Source: an uncultured Dehalococcoidia bacterium
GTDB lineage: Bacteria; Chloroflexota; Dehalococcoidia; Lucifugimonadales; UBA3495
Assembly (NCBI GenBank): GCA_958296445.1
Contig: OY282565.1
Location: 909,936-973,935, forward strand
Direction: 5' to 3'
DNA: 64,000 bases
The notes beneath the pieces were generated by a model, which was given only the letters and a program-made list of their open reading frames with translations, was not told where the DNA came from and did no database searches. Positions 21,102 to 30,183 of this stretch are shown in pieces; position 1 is the first letter of the stretch; every line of letters starts with the position of its first letter. The position numbers and the translations under genes were made by a program.

Positions 21102-21518
21102 ATGGCGGATTTGCAGCGGGCGGCGGTGACCAGCGAGCAGGCGCCGCAGCCCTTGGGGGCTTACTCAGTAGGAATGACGGTCAACGCCGGACGCCTGTTG
21201 TATGTGGCGGGCCAGGTTGGGGTTGACGCGGCGGGCGATCTGGTGGGGCGCGGCGACGCGGCGGCCCAGACCGCGCAGGTGTTCCGTAACATCGGCCACA
21301 TTCTGGAGGCGGCCGGGGCCGGGTTCAGTAACGTGGTGGAGTTCACCACCTACGTGGTAGGGCGCGAGTCGGTGGCGGGCTTTATACAGGGGCGGAACGT
21401 AGTGTTCCCGGAGATATTCCCCGGCGGCGATTATCCGCCCAATACCCTGCTGGTGGTGGACGGGCTGGTGCGCGAGGAATTTCTGGTCGAAATCAAAGCC
21501 GTCGCCGCCCTGCCCTAG
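21102..21518 (+). CDS. RidA-family protein
   Basis: 138 residues of the YjgF/YER057c/UK114 (RidA) fold, which forms trimers; RidA itself hydrolyses reactive enamines/imines made by PLP enzymes. The sequence has the family segments LYVAGQVG, TAQVFRNI, VVEFTTYV and a C-terminal VEIKAVAALP. The canonical Arg of true RidA is not obvious at the end of the NTLLVVDGLVREEFLVEI segment, so this may be a non-RidA subgroup (Rid2-7). I chose the ATG at 21102 because GGAGG lies eight bases before it; the ATG at 21087 overlaps that site. A TATAAT -10 is at 21052-21057. Confidence 0.85.
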   Translation: MADLQRAAVTSEQAPQPLGAYSVGMTVNAGRLLYVAGQVGVDAAGDLVGRGDAAAQTAQVFRNIGHILEAAGAGFSNVVEFTTYVVGRESVAGFIQGRNVVFPEIFPGGDYPPNTLLVVDGLVREEFLVEIKAVAALP

Positions 21519-21564
21519 CCGCAATTTCCTTTCCCTTTTTAAGGCGAGGGCGAGGGAGTATGCT

Positions 21565-22314
21565 ATGAGCGTCATCGAAACTACGCTGTCCCGCCGCACC
21601 GAAACCCCGCAAGGCCAACCCGTGGAGTACGACATCCCCTTGTCGGCCTACCTCTGCGCCTCGGCAAGGCGGCTGCTCATCATATCGCCGGGTTCGGGCG
21701 AGCTGAAGGACGGGCGGCAGGAACGGTGGCGCAAGCTGGCCCGGCACTTGCAGGAATTGGGGCTGTGCGCGACGGTGACCTACAACGCGCCGCGCCCCGA
21801 CTTTCAGGTGCAACTGGAATGGGAAGCCTATTCCTACCGGGGCGCAAGCTGGAACCGCATACTCATCGAAAGCCTGGCCCACGCCGCCGACTGGTCGCTG
21901 GAGCGGGCCGCGGAGCTGTGCGGCGCGGCGTCGCCGGAAGTCTGCATGGCCGGTTTTTCCTCGGGCGGGTCGGCGGTGGGGGCAGTGGCCTTCCGGTATC
22001 CGCAGGTGCGCCGGGCGCTGCTGCTGTCGGCCTATGACAGCGTTGGCGACCCGTTCTACGACGGAATCACCCGGTTCACCGGGGATATATTTATGGGCTA
22101 CGGCAGCCAAGACCCGCCCGCCGGGATGCTGGCCTACATCGTAAGCGTCGGGCCATTGGCGGCCAGGTCGCTCACCGGCCGCCCGGCGCCGGGCTGCGAC
22201 CACCGCTTCAGCGGCGCGGACAACAGCCGCGCTCTGGTTAAGGCGTTCTACTGGGCGCTGGGCCACGACGACAGCTTTCCCGCCCCGGACGGGGCGCCGG
22301 TGTTGTATGATTAG
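21565..22314 (+). CDS. Alpha/beta-hydrolase
   Basis: 249 residues. The nucleophile elbow is AGFSSGG, and a late CDHRF segment supplies the probable catalytic His. The N-terminal LLIISPGSGE strand-loop provides the oxyanion region. This is typical of small esterase/hydrolase proteins acting on unknown esters or amides. It lies 46 bases after the RidA-like gene on the same strand and may share its transcript. Substrate cannot be deduced. Confidence 0.7.
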   Translation: MSVIETTLSRRTETPQGQPVEYDIPLSAYLCASARRLLIISPGSGELKDGRQERWRKLARHLQELGLCATVTYNAPRPDFQVQLEWEAYSYRGASWNRILIESLAHAADWSLERAAELCGAASPEVCMAGFSSGGSAVGAVAFRYPQVRRALLLSAYDSVGDPFYDGITRFTGDIFMGYGSQDPPAGMLAYIVSVGPLAARSLTGRPAPGCDHRFSGADNSRALVKAFYWALGHDDSFPAPDGAPVLYD

Positions 22315-22374
22315 CGCAGCCCGGCGCATCAACCGGCTGAATTGAGGCGTAGACATACATACCGGAGGTCGAAG

Positions 22375-22824
22375 ATGAACGTGGCTTTTCAAGAAGCTGT
22401 TGAGAGGATGAATCCAATAATGGAAATCCTGCTGAACAGCGAGGAGCTCACTTGGGAAGGCCGTAGAGGCGCCCCACAACAAGGCGTTTACGTTCTCTAC
22501 GAAGATGGGAACCCCATCTACGTAGGCCGCTCCAATCGAATGCGGAATCGCATTCGAGAGCATGGAGCGGATAGCTCAGACCGCCATTCCGCGACATTCG
22601 CCTTGAAATTGCTGCGTCTGGAGTTAAACGAACCCGAGGGAAACACCGAAGACTTTGTAAATGCCCACGAAGAGGAATATCGCCAGCAAAGGGAGAGGGT
22701 GCGAGCGATGACTTTCCGTGCGGTTGAAATCACCGACCAATTGGAGCAGACTCTCTTTGAGATTTACGCCATCCTCATATTTGGCACCCATCATATTGGA
22801 CACAACGACTTTGACACTCACTAA
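22375..22824 (+). CDS. GIY-YIG-type nuclease-like protein
   Basis: 149 residues. GVY (37-39) and IYVG (48-51) form the GIY-YIG signature, followed by the Arg of RIREH (about 61). The later FALKLLRLELNE and the C-terminal helix with ETD/FEIYAIL contribute a possible metal-ligand Glu. Such domains cut DNA in repair, mobility or restriction, but short solitary members are mostly uncharacterised. The start at 22375 is set by GGAGG eight bases upstream. It is close to its neighbours but shares no function with them. Confidence 0.75.
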   Translation: MNVAFQEAVERMNPIMEILLNSEELTWEGRRGAPQQGVYVLYEDGNPIYVGRSNRMRNRIREHGADSSDRHSATFALKLLRLELNEPEGNTEDFVNAHEEEYRQQRERVRAMTFRAVEITDQLEQTLFEIYAILIFGTHHIGHNDFDTH

Positions 22825-22904
22825 CCATGCTAGACATAGCCCCCGCATATTGGACAAACAGCCATTTGGGAGCAGTGCCTAGCCCCACGCAAGGAGAGTC
22901 GAAT

Positions 22905-23999
22905 ATGGCCGACCGGCAAAGGCTTACGGAAACGCTGATTGAGCTAATCAGGATTGACAGCCCCAGCGGTGAGGAAGACGCTATGGATGCGGAAGTCACC
23001 GCCCGCCTTTCGGACTTGGGGCTGGCGGTGGAGCATGACGCCTATAACAACATCGTAGCCCGGCTGGACGGCGCGGGCGAGCCGGTGTTGCTTTCGGCCC
23101 ATCTGGACACCGTGGAGCCGGGCCGGGGAATTCAGCCGACGCTGGACGGCGACATATTGCGCTCCGACGGCACAACCATCCTCGGCGGCGACTGCAAGGC
23201 CGGAGTCGCCATCGTATTGGAAGCGTTGGCCGCCGCCGTGGAGTCGGGCGGCCCGCGCCGCGCCGTGGAGGTGGCCTTTACCCGCCACGAGGAGGGCGGG
23301 CTGGTGGGCGTTCATCATCTGGATTTCGGGCTGCTGTCGGCCCGCACCGGCATCGTGTTGGATGGCGAGGGGCCGCCCAATCGCGTCACGGTGTCGGCCC
23401 CGTCGCAAAACGTCGTAACCGCCGAAATCACGGGCCGCGCCGCTCACGCCGGGCTGGAGCCGGAAAAGGGGCTGTCGGCCCTGCTGGTGGCCGCCGACAT
23501 CCTTACCCGCTTGCCACTGGGCCGCTTGGATGCCGAAACCACCGCCAATATCGGCTGGCTGGAGGGCGGCCTAAAGCGCAACATCATCCCGGAACGGGCG
23601 GCACTGGACGGCGAGTTTCGTAGCCGCAGCAACGACAAGCTGGCTTGGCTGGAAGGGCAGTTCCGCAAGGTGTTCGACGAGGCCGCCGCCCGCTACCCGG
23701 ACGCCCGCATATCCCTGGATATACGCAACACCTATCAAGCCTACCGGGTCGCGCCGCAGCACGAAACGGTGGCGATGATTGGCCGGGCCCTAGACGCCAT
23801 CGGCCTTGCGCCCACGCTGGAGGCTTCCGGCGGCGGTTCCGACGCCAACGTGTTTATCGAGCGCGGCATTACCGCCCTGCCCGTCGGCATCGGCGTCCGT
23901 TCCTTTCACACCACTTGGGAAACCGCGCTGATTCCCGAAGTGCTACAGGGGGCCGAAATGTGCCAAGCCGCTATTCTGGGCGGGAATGGCGCCCGATGA
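22905..23999 (+). CDS. M20-family metallopeptidase (PepT/ArgE-like)
   Basis: 364 residues with the M20 dizinc pattern: SAHLDTVEPG (His and Asp), GGDCKAG, RHEEGGLVG (catalytic Glu pair), VLDGEG, and FHTTWE near the end. The dimerisation domain lies in the middle. Enzymes of this group remove amino acids or acyl groups from small peptides; the exact substrate is open. The start is the ATG at 22905 with AAGGAGAG nine bases before; the open frame upstream is not preferred. Its stop overlaps the start of the next gene (ATGA). Confidence 0.88.
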   Translation: MADRQRLTETLIELIRIDSPSGEEDAMDAEVTARLSDLGLAVEHDAYNNIVARLDGAGEPVLLSAHLDTVEPGRGIQPTLDGDILRSDGTTILGGDCKAGVAIVLEALAAAVESGGPRRAVEVAFTRHEEGGLVGVHHLDFGLLSARTGIVLDGEGPPNRVTVSAPSQNVVTAEITGRAAHAGLEPEKGLSALLVAADILTRLPLGRLDAETTANIGWLEGGLKRNIIPERAALDGEFRSRSNDKLAWLEGQFRKVFDEAAARYPDARISLDIRNTYQAYRVAPQHETVAMIGRALDAIGLAPTLEASGGGSDANVFIERGITALPVGIGVRSFHTTWETALIPEVLQGAEMCQAAILGGNGAR

Positions 24000-25492
24000 A
24001 TCCCATCATTATAGTAGTGTTCGACGGGCTGCAACCGACGCAGGTCACCCCGGAGCTTATGCCCGCCCTGGCCCGCTTTGCCGCGGAGGGCGTCGCTTGC
24101 CATAACCATCACGCCGTCTTTCCCACAGTCACCCGCGCCAACGTCGCCAGCATCGTCACCGGCCACCAGCCCGGTGCCCACGGGTTGACCGGCAATACGC
24201 TGGTCATACCCGAATTTGACCCCCATCGCGCCATCAACGCCCTAGAGCCGACGCTTTCGGAAGTGGCCGCCCGCACTCCGGTGTTGCTGCGGCCCACGCT
24301 GGGCGACATTCTGGGCCGCCACGGGCAGGAATACATCGCCGTGGGAACCGGAACGTCGGGCAACGCCTACCTGCAACACCCTAACGCCGGGGCCGACAGC
24401 GGGGCCAACGCCGGGGGCGCTACCATCCATCCCGACTTCTGCCTGCCCCGCGAGCTGCACGGCCAGTTGGCCGCCAGATTCGGCCCCCCCTTGTTTCCCG
24501 CCAGAGATGGAAATGATATAGGGGGCGAGTATCCGGTAGCGGCCAAGCTGTCCCGCGCCGTGGACATCGTTACCGAGTATGTCTTGGCGCAACGGCTGCC
24601 TGCGGTGTCGCTGCTGTGGTTTTCCGAACCCGATTCCGCCCAGCACGCCCACGGTGTAGGTTCAGGGGAAGCCGTCCGCGCCCTTGGGGAAGCCGACCGG
24701 CAGTTTGGCCGGCTGCTGGACTGGCTGGAGCGGCAGTCTGGCGACGCCAACGTGCTGGTGATTTCCGACCACGGCTATTCGACCATATCCGGGGTCATAA
24801 ACTTGGAAGCGGCCTTGCGCGAGGCCGGGTTTCCGCCGGGCGGCGAATCGGGCGGCGTCACAGTAGCCCCCAACGGAGGGTCGGCGCTGTTCTACGCATC
24901 CGCCGACACAGCCGGGCGGCTGGCCCGGTGGTTGACCGCCCAGCCTTGGTGCGGCCCGCTGCTGGCGTCCGCCGCCGCCGGGGACATCACGGGGACGCTG
25001 CCCGCCGCCCTCATCGGCCTAGAGGGGCCGCGCGTTCCCGCCCTGGCAATGTCTTTCCGCTGGGACTCCGCCGCCAACCGCGCCGGATTCGCCGGACACG
25101 CCTACTCCACCAGCCTAGCGCCGGGGCAGGGACAGCACGGCTCGATGAGCCGCCACGAAACCCGGAGCGTGCTGTTCGCCCGCGGGCCGGATTTCAAGGG
25201 CCCGGCCGCCGTCGAAACCCCCACCGGCAACGTGGACATCGCCCCCACCATCCTGCGCCTGCTGGACTTGCCCGGCGCCGAAACGATGCACGGCCGCGTC
25301 CTGCGGGAAATTTTCCGGGAATCCTTGCGGGAACCCCCCGATGGCGGGCCGGACACCCTAGACCGGCGCACTACCACCCACGAAGCGGAGCGCGACACGC
25401 CCAACGGACGCTACCGGCAGGCCCTCACCGTGTCGCGGGTGGGCGCAACGCTGTATGTGGAGCAGGGTTCGGGCGGGCCGGATGCCGGTTGA
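23996..25492 (+). CDS. Alkaline-phosphatase-superfamily phosphodiesterase
   Basis: 498 residues of the nucleotide pyrophosphatase/phosphodiesterase type. Metal-ligand and nucleophile motifs are visible: FDGLQP at the N-terminus, FPTVTRANVASIVTGHQPGAHG with the Thr nucleophile, WFSEPDSAQHAHG, and ISDHGYSTISG with the second Asp-His pair. There is no clear signal peptide, so it may be cytosolic. It would hydrolyse a phosphodiester or pyrophosphate. The ATG overlaps the M20 gene's TGA by two bases, so the two are translationally coupled. Confidence 0.85.
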   Translation: MNPIIIVVFDGLQPTQVTPELMPALARFAAEGVACHNHHAVFPTVTRANVASIVTGHQPGAHGLTGNTLVIPEFDPHRAINALEPTLSEVAARTPVLLRPTLGDILGRHGQEYIAVGTGTSGNAYLQHPNAGADSGANAGGATIHPDFCLPRELHGQLAARFGPPLFPARDGNDIGGEYPVAAKLSRAVDIVTEYVLAQRLPAVSLLWFSEPDSAQHAHGVGSGEAVRALGEADRQFGRLLDWLERQSGDANVLVISDHGYSTISGVINLEAALREAGFPPGGESGGVTVAPNGGSALFYASADTAGRLARWLTAQPWCGPLLASAAAGDITGTLPAALIGLEGPRVPALAMSFRWDSAANRAGFAGHAYSTSLAPGQGQHGSMSRHETRSVLFARGPDFKGPAAVETPTGNVDIAPTILRLLDLPGAETMHGRVLREIFRESLREPPDGGPDTLDRRTTTHEAERDTPNGRYRQALTVSRVGATLYVEQGSGGPDAG

Positions 25493-25502
25493 CGCTGCCC
25501 GG

Positions 25503-25532
25503 TTGACGTTACATTGACAGGCCAACGATAAT
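25503..25532 (+). promoter_or_regulatory. Promoter of hicAB (apparently leaderless)
   Basis: TTGACG at 25503-25508, an 18-base spacer and GATAAT at 25527-25532. The hicA ATG at 25538 is five bases beyond the -10 box, with no ribosome-binding site. Confidence 0.5.
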
Positions 25533-25537
25533 GCGTT

Positions 25538-25798
25538 ATGCCTAACTACGAAAGATTGCTAAGACGCATACTCTCTGGACAATCTGATTTCAACATCCGA
25601 TTCAGTGCGCTGTGCGGATTGCTGCTGAGAATGGGATTCGATGAAAGAATCGTAGGGAGCCATCACGTCTTCACGAGATCCGGTTTCTCCCAGATAATCA
25701 GCATCCAGCCCATCGGCAGTAAGGCAAAGGGGTATCAGGTAAAGCAGATTCGAGAAATTTTTGAGGATTACCCAGCTTGGGAGTGGCTTGATGCATAA
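25538..25798 (+). CDS. hicA: HicA-family mRNA interferase toxin
   Basis: 86 residues with the double-stranded-RNA-binding-like fold of HicA: a GSHHVF motif with the catalytic His (about residue 42), an IQPIG strand and a KAKGYQVKQIREIF helix. HicA toxins cleave mRNA during translation and are neutralised by HicB. It overlaps the next gene by eight bases, as is usual for the module. The N-terminal 28 residues before the LLRMGF segment are longer than in the shortest HicA proteins. Confidence 0.85.
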   Translation: MPNYERLLRRILSGQSDFNIRFSALCGLLLRMGFDERIVGSHHVFTRSGFSQIISIQPIGSKAKGYQVKQIREIFEDYPAWEWLDA

Positions 25799-26003
25799 AT
25801 ACGAAATCATCATATATTGGAGCAACCAATTCGGCCATTACATAGCGGAAGTGCCGGAACTCCCGGGCTGTATGGCGGACGGGGAAACCCCGGAAGCTAC
25901 TTTGGCAATGGCGCAGGAAGTTATCCAGATTTGGATTGACACAGCCAGAGAGGACGGCTGGCCCATCCCGGAACCCAAAGGCCGCCGCCTTATGTTCGCC
26001 TGA
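25791..26003 (+). CDS. hicB: HicB-family antitoxin (short form)
   Basis: 70 residues. The partial RNase-H-like HicB core is visible: YIAEVPELPGCMADGETPEATL...IQIWIDTAREDG. The typical C-terminal DNA-binding extension is missing, so autorepression through this protein is doubtful. The start ATG at 25791 lies inside the end of hicA. Confidence 0.85.
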   Translation: MHKYEIIIYWSNQFGHYIAEVPELPGCMADGETPEATLAMAQEVIQIWIDTAREDGWPIPEPKGRRLMFA

Positions 26004-26035
26004 CGGAAAACCAACCCATATTAAGGAGCATCATA

Positions 26036-27313
26036 ATGGCAACGGCAACACGCAAACGCCGGTTGGGGCGCCAGGTCGCCATCGTGGGGGCCGGGCTGTC
26101 CCAGTTCGGCGCCTTTCCCGACAAGGACAGCCGCGACCTATTCGTCGAGGCTTTCCAGGATATGATTCAGACGATGGACCAGCCCATAGACATTGACGAC
26201 ATCGAATGCGCCTACGTGGGCAACTACTCGTCCGACCTCTTTGAGACCCAGGGCCACACCGCGCCCATCGTGGCCGACTGGCTGGGAATGACGCCCATCC
26301 CCATCACCCGCATCGAAAACGCCTGCGCCAGCAGCGGCAGTGCCCTGCGCGAGGGCGCAATGGCGATCGCCAGCGGGATGTATGACGTGGTGCTGGTGGG
26401 CGGTATGGAAAAAATGACCAACCTGCCCACCGAAGGCGTCACCGACGTGCTGGCATCCGCCGCCGACGGGCTGTATGAGGTCCCCGCCGGGCTCACCTTC
26501 CCCGGCATTTTCGGGGCCATCGCCAAAGCTCACATGGATCGCTACGAAACCAGCCTCGATCATCTGCTCAAGGTTGGCATCAAGAACCACAACAACGGCG
26601 CCCTCAACCCCAAGGCCCAGTTCAACGTCACCATCCGCGACCTGATGGAGCGGCGTATGGCGCGGGCCGAACAGCGCGGCCAGCCCGTCCCCGAATGGCA
26701 GACCGAGCTGGATTTCCTTAACGATGACCGGGCCAACCCCTGGATTGCCTGGCCGCTGCGGCTCTATGACTGCGCCCCCATCACCGACGGCGCATCGTGC
26801 ATCCTGCTGGTGGCTGCCGACATCGCCCACAACTTCACCGACCGCCCGGTGTCGCTGGCCGGTATCGGGCAGGCGTCGGGCAAGCCGCTGCACGACGCCG
26901 ACGAACTGACCTCGCTGTCGGCGGCCAAAGAAGCCTCTCGTCAAGCCTACGAAATGGCGGGCATAACCGCCGACGATGTTGACTTGGCCGAGGTTCACGA
27001 CTGCTTTACCATCGCCGAAATCGTAGCCAGCGAGGACTTGGGCTTTTTCGCCCCCGGCGAGGGGCCGCGGGCCGTGGACGAAGGCCGCACCGCCCTAGAC
27101 GGCGACCGCCCCATCAACACCTCCGGCGGCCTCAAATCCAAGGGCCACCCGGTAGGCGCGTCGGGCGTGGGCCAGGTTGTGGAAATCTATCACCAACTGC
27201 GCGGCGAGGCCGGGGAGCGGCAGGCCAAAAAGTCCAAACTGGAAGTGGGCTTGACCCACAACGTCGGCGGCACCGGCGGCACCTGCGTCGTCAACGTGCT
27301 GCGGCGGGAGTAG
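26036..27313 (+). CDS. Thiolase-family protein (SCP2-thiolase-like)
   Basis: 425 residues. The nucleophilic Cys is in NACASSG (about residue 97), with the later motifs VHDCFTIAE, GHPVGASG and a terminal GGTGGTCVVNV. This is the acetyl-CoA acyltransferase fold, in the subgroup paired with DUF35 proteins. It likely cleaves or forms beta-ketoacyl-CoA in lipid, sterol-like or aromatic degradation. The ATG at 26036 follows AAGGAGC. The next gene starts five bases downstream, so the two form an operon and probably a complex. Confidence 0.9.
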   Translation: MATATRKRRLGRQVAIVGAGLSQFGAFPDKDSRDLFVEAFQDMIQTMDQPIDIDDIECAYVGNYSSDLFETQGHTAPIVADWLGMTPIPITRIENACASSGSALREGAMAIASGMYDVVLVGGMEKMTNLPTEGVTDVLASAADGLYEVPAGLTFPGIFGAIAKAHMDRYETSLDHLLKVGIKNHNNGALNPKAQFNVTIRDLMERRMARAEQRGQPVPEWQTELDFLNDDRANPWIAWPLRLYDCAPITDGASCILLVAADIAHNFTDRPVSLAGIGQASGKPLHDADELTSLSAAKEASRQAYEMAGITADDVDLAEVHDCFTIAEIVASEDLGFFAPGEGPRAVDEGRTALDGDRPINTSGGLKSKGHPVGASGVGQVVEIYHQLRGEAGERQAKKSKLEVGLTHNVGGTGGTCVVNVLRRE

Positions 27314-27318
27314 AGGTT

Positions 27319-27726
27319 ATGCCCAGCGAATTTAACGCCGCCAATTTCTACAAACGGCTGCGGGAAGACGGCCAGCTCACCGGCATTCGTTGCAACGCCT
27401 GCGGCGGCCTGTCGCCGGAAGCCCGCCCGATGTGCGCCGCCTGCCGCAGCTTCGACGTGGCTTGGCACCCCTTCAGCGGGCGGGCCACGCTCAGCACTTT
27501 CACCTGCATATCGGTGGTTCCCGACTATTGGGGGCAGAAGGGCTACGGGCGCAACAACCCCTATTGCAGCGGCATCGTAACCCTAGAGGAAGGGCCGCGC
27601 ATTAGCGCCCGCATCACCGGAGTGGATGGCGCTAACCCGCAGTCCATCCGCACCGGAATGGCCCTGGCGCTGGACTTGGCAGACCTGGACCCGGAGCGCC
27701 CGTCGCTGGCTTTCAAGCCGGCCTGA
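27319..27726 (+). CDS. DUF35 zinc-ribbon/OB-fold protein
   Basis: 135 residues. An N-terminal helix leads into a rubredoxin-like zinc ribbon (CNACGG...CAAC, two CxxC pairs), then an OB-fold with FTCISVVPDYW. Such proteins bind acyl-CoA and hold thiolases in multi-enzyme complexes. It is directly downstream of the thiolase gene, as in archaea and SAR202-like bacteria. Confidence 0.9.
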   Translation: MPSEFNAANFYKRLREDGQLTGIRCNACGGLSPEARPMCAACRSFDVAWHPFSGRATLSTFTCISVVPDYWGQKGYGRNNPYCSGIVTLEEGPRISARITGVDGANPQSIRTGMALALDLADLDPERPSLAFKPA

Positions 27727-27790
27727 GCGCGGCGGCCGGCGCCGCTGAACACGCTGGAAGTTTTCGTCTGAAAGGGGGCGGTAAAACGCA

Positions 27791-28291
27791 ATGCTGATTG
27801 CCGGAATCGTAATTGCCATCATTGCGGCCATCCTGCTGGTTGTTGGCTCGGTTTACTGGATGATGCGCTTCACTAGGCAAAAGGAGACCGCCGACCTGAA
27901 CCGCTATCTGCAAGGCGAAAACTGCCAGTGGGAAAGGACGGGTGGCCCGCCCGCCGGAGAGAACGCCGCCGGCAACGCCTACTTCGTCAACCACGCCCCG
28001 GTGTCGCAGGGCATAGAAATGCGCGTATACGCCTACGCCCAACCCGCCGACGGCTCCCGGGGCGACGACGAAGGCATCTGCCTGTCCATCATAGACCAGG
28101 CCAACCGCAACGGAATGATCCTGAACGGCTTCGGCATCTACCTAGAGGCCATGCAATTCGGCGACACCCTCTGGAACGACCACTTCCTAGGCGACATCGG
28201 CATAATGGAACGGATGATAACGGAAAAAAGAGCAGCCTGGGACCAAGAGCAACAGGAAATCATCGTAGGGCATTACGCGCTGTTTATGTAA
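27791..28291 (+). CDS. Membrane-anchored protein of unknown function
   Basis: 166 residues. An N-terminal membrane helix (about residues 2-24) is followed by a soluble domain with charged and aromatic residues and no recognised motif. Orientation suggests the domain lies outside or in the periplasm-like space. It is preceded by GAAAGGGGGCGG. It lies between the DUF35 gene and the AAA gene but has the GC content of its upstream neighbours. Confidence 0.55.
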   Translation: MLIAGIVIAIIAAILLVVGSVYWMMRFTRQKETADLNRYLQGENCQWERTGGPPAGENAAGNAYFVNHAPVSQGIEMRVYAYAQPADGSRGDDEGICLSIIDQANRNGMILNGFGIYLEAMQFGDTLWNDHFLGDIGIMERMITEKRAAWDQEQQEIIVGHYALFM

Positions 28292-28338
28292 GGGCAAGGG
28301 TAGGGCTTCTAAATAAACAGACAGCGGAGTATTGTTTT

Positions 28339-29472
28339 ATGCCAGCGTCAACGATCGAATCCGTTCGGATTAAAGGCTTTCGCTCTCTAGCGGACGTAGA
28401 GATTTCCGAACTACCGGCAGCAACAGCACTTATTGGTGCCAACGGATCTGGCAAATCCAACATTATGCGTTTCTTTGAGATGCTGAGTTGGATGCTTAGA
28501 TCGCGACAACTTGGCGAATTCATTGCACGCCAGGGGGGTGCCGACGATCAACTGTTCGGTGGCAATCGCGTTACTCCTAGAATGGAAGCGGAAATTGTCC
28601 TGAACACTGACAGAGGACGGAATGAATACGGATTCAAGCTCTCCCACGCCCATCCCGACCGCTTCATTTTCAGCGAAGAGGCATTCCGATTCAGCGACCG
28701 CTATCATCCGACAGAAGCACCATGGCAATATCTCGACAGTGGACATTTGGAAGCAAAAATCGTAGAAGCCTCGCAAGGGGGCAGTTACTACCATGCTGTG
28801 AATCCAACGACTGCATCAGTAATAGTCAACTTGCTCCGCAGTTGTTCTGTGTATCAATTCCATGATACCTCGGACGTCTCTGCCTTCAAGAACAATTGGC
28901 AAATATCAGAAGGACACCAGCTCCGCCGTCACGGAGGAAATTTGGCGGCAGTGTTGAATCGCCTGGAGCAACAAGATGTACGGCGATATGAGATAATTTG
29001 CAAACAAATTAGCCGTATACTTCCAGGTTTTGACCGATTTGTAATCGAAGAGGATTATGGCAAAGTCTTGTTGCGATGGAAATCCAAATGGAGCGATAAG
29101 ATATTTGGACCACACCTGACTTCAGACGGCTCATTGCGCTTTTTTGCCTTAGTCACTTTGCTCAATCTGCCAGCGGAAATGTTGCCTAACGTCATATTAC
29201 TGGACGAGCCCGAACTCGGCCTTCATCCGGCTGCTATCTCCATAATCGGGGGGATGATAAGGTCTCTTTCCCAAGAAAAACAGATCATAGTAGCTACTCA
29301 ATCACCGTTGCTGGTGGATTACTTTAGCCTTGACGAAGTTTTTGTGCTGGACCTCGAGGACGGCCAAACCAAGTGTCGCCAACTGAGCTCTGGCGATTAT
29401 GAACTTTGGTTGCAGGACAATTTCACCCCCGGAGACCTCTGGCGAAAAAACCTTTTCGGAGAACATCCATGA
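28339..29472 (+). CDS. AAA ATPase of a two-gene putative defence pair
   Basis: 377 residues of the OLD/SMC-like AAA type: Walker A GANGSGKS (33-40), a signature region near the end, Walker B LLDEPELGLHP and ATQSPLLVDYF in the place of the usual ATHSP. Such ATPases pair with TOPRIM-type or DUF4276/DUF4435 partners in anti-phage systems (for example PARIS: AriA plus AriB). The gene is visibly AT-richer than its neighbours, uses more rare codons and contains several CATG sites. Its stop overlaps the next start (ATGA). The start is the ATG at 28339. Confidence 0.78.
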   Translation: MPASTIESVRIKGFRSLADVEISELPAATALIGANGSGKSNIMRFFEMLSWMLRSRQLGEFIARQGGADDQLFGGNRVTPRMEAEIVLNTDRGRNEYGFKLSHAHPDRFIFSEEAFRFSDRYHPTEAPWQYLDSGHLEAKIVEASQGGSYYHAVNPTTASVIVNLLRSCSVYQFHDTSDVSAFKNNWQISEGHQLRRHGGNLAAVLNRLEQQDVRRYEIICKQISRILPGFDRFVIEEDYGKVLLRWKSKWSDKIFGPHLTSDGSLRFFALVTLLNLPAEMLPNVILLDEPELGLHPAAISIIGGMIRSLSQEKQIIVATQSPLLVDYFSLDEVFVLDLEDGQTKCRQLSSGDYELWLQDNFTPGDLWRKNLFGEHP

Positions 29473-30101
29473 CTCGTCTAGCCATAGTAGTGGAAGGTCC
29501 AACGGAGCGGGAATTCGTCCAGCATCCCCTTGCTGACTATCTCCTGCCAAAAGGTGTTTATCTAACTCCTATATCTCTAGGAGGTAATGTAACAGTACCC
29601 AGACTGGCTTCAGAGATGGCGAAGTTGCTTCGGAATTTCGACTGCGTTAGCTCGCTAGTAGATTTTTATGGGTTTCACGGCAAGGCGAACACAACCCCGA
29701 ACGAGTTAGAAAATCTTATCTTGGAAACAGTAACCAGCAGTACAACTACTTCTCAAGGCGGTACTCGTGTCATACCCTACGTTCAGTGTTATGAGTTCGA
29801 AGGCTTGTTGTTCTCTCAAGTAGATGCCTTTTCGGGCACTATGTTAGCATCTGAGAGCAACATCAGGCAATTGCGCCAAATTCGTTCGCATTTCCAAACC
29901 CCTGAGGCTATCAATGATGGCTATGAAACTGCCCCTAGCAAACGGATTAAGCAAATAATTCCACACTACAACAAAATAGCTCATGGTCGTTTGTTGGCCG
30001 AGTCAATGGGCTTAGATACTATACGCACCGAGTGTCCCCGGTTCAACGAGTGGTTAGTCCGGTTAGAGTCTTTAGGCGACAATCTAGCTCAGCATCGATA
30101 A
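29469..30101 (+). CDS. DUF4276 protein (TOPRIM-like partner of the AAA ATPase)
   Basis: 210 residues beginning with a beta strand and IVVEGPTEREFV, the conserved acidic start of DUF4276, which resembles the first TOPRIM motif. Other conserved features are VDFYGFHGK and YVQCYEFEGLLFS. It overlaps the ATPase gene by four bases. In known systems this partner is probably the nuclease or effector, but that has not been shown here. It shares the AT-rich composition of the ATPase and is followed by a strong terminator. Confidence 0.75.
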   Translation: MTRLAIVVEGPTEREFVQHPLADYLLPKGVYLTPISLGGNVTVPRLASEMAKLLRNFDCVSSLVDFYGFHGKANTTPNELENLILETVTSSTTTSQGGTRVIPYVQCYEFEGLLFSQVDAFSGTMLASESNIRQLRQIRSHFQTPEAINDGYETAPSKRIKQIIPHYNKIAHGRLLAESMGLDTIRTECPRFNEWLVRLESLGDNLAQHR

Positions 30102-30104
30102 AAT

Positions 30105-30130
30105 AAGCCCGGCAGATGACCGCCGGGCTT
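30105..30130. terminator. Bidirectional rho-independent terminator
   Basis: AAGCCCGGC and GCCGGGCTT pair around an eight-base loop. The minus strand has a T-rich tail (TTATTTTAT), so it ends the VOC gene well; the plus strand has a weaker tail (TGTCTGG) and ends the AAA/DUF4276 transcript. Confidence 0.7.
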
Positions 30131-30183
30131 GTCTGGTTGTACGTCGCACTGGCTTTGTCGTATACGGGCCTTCCGTATTCGGC

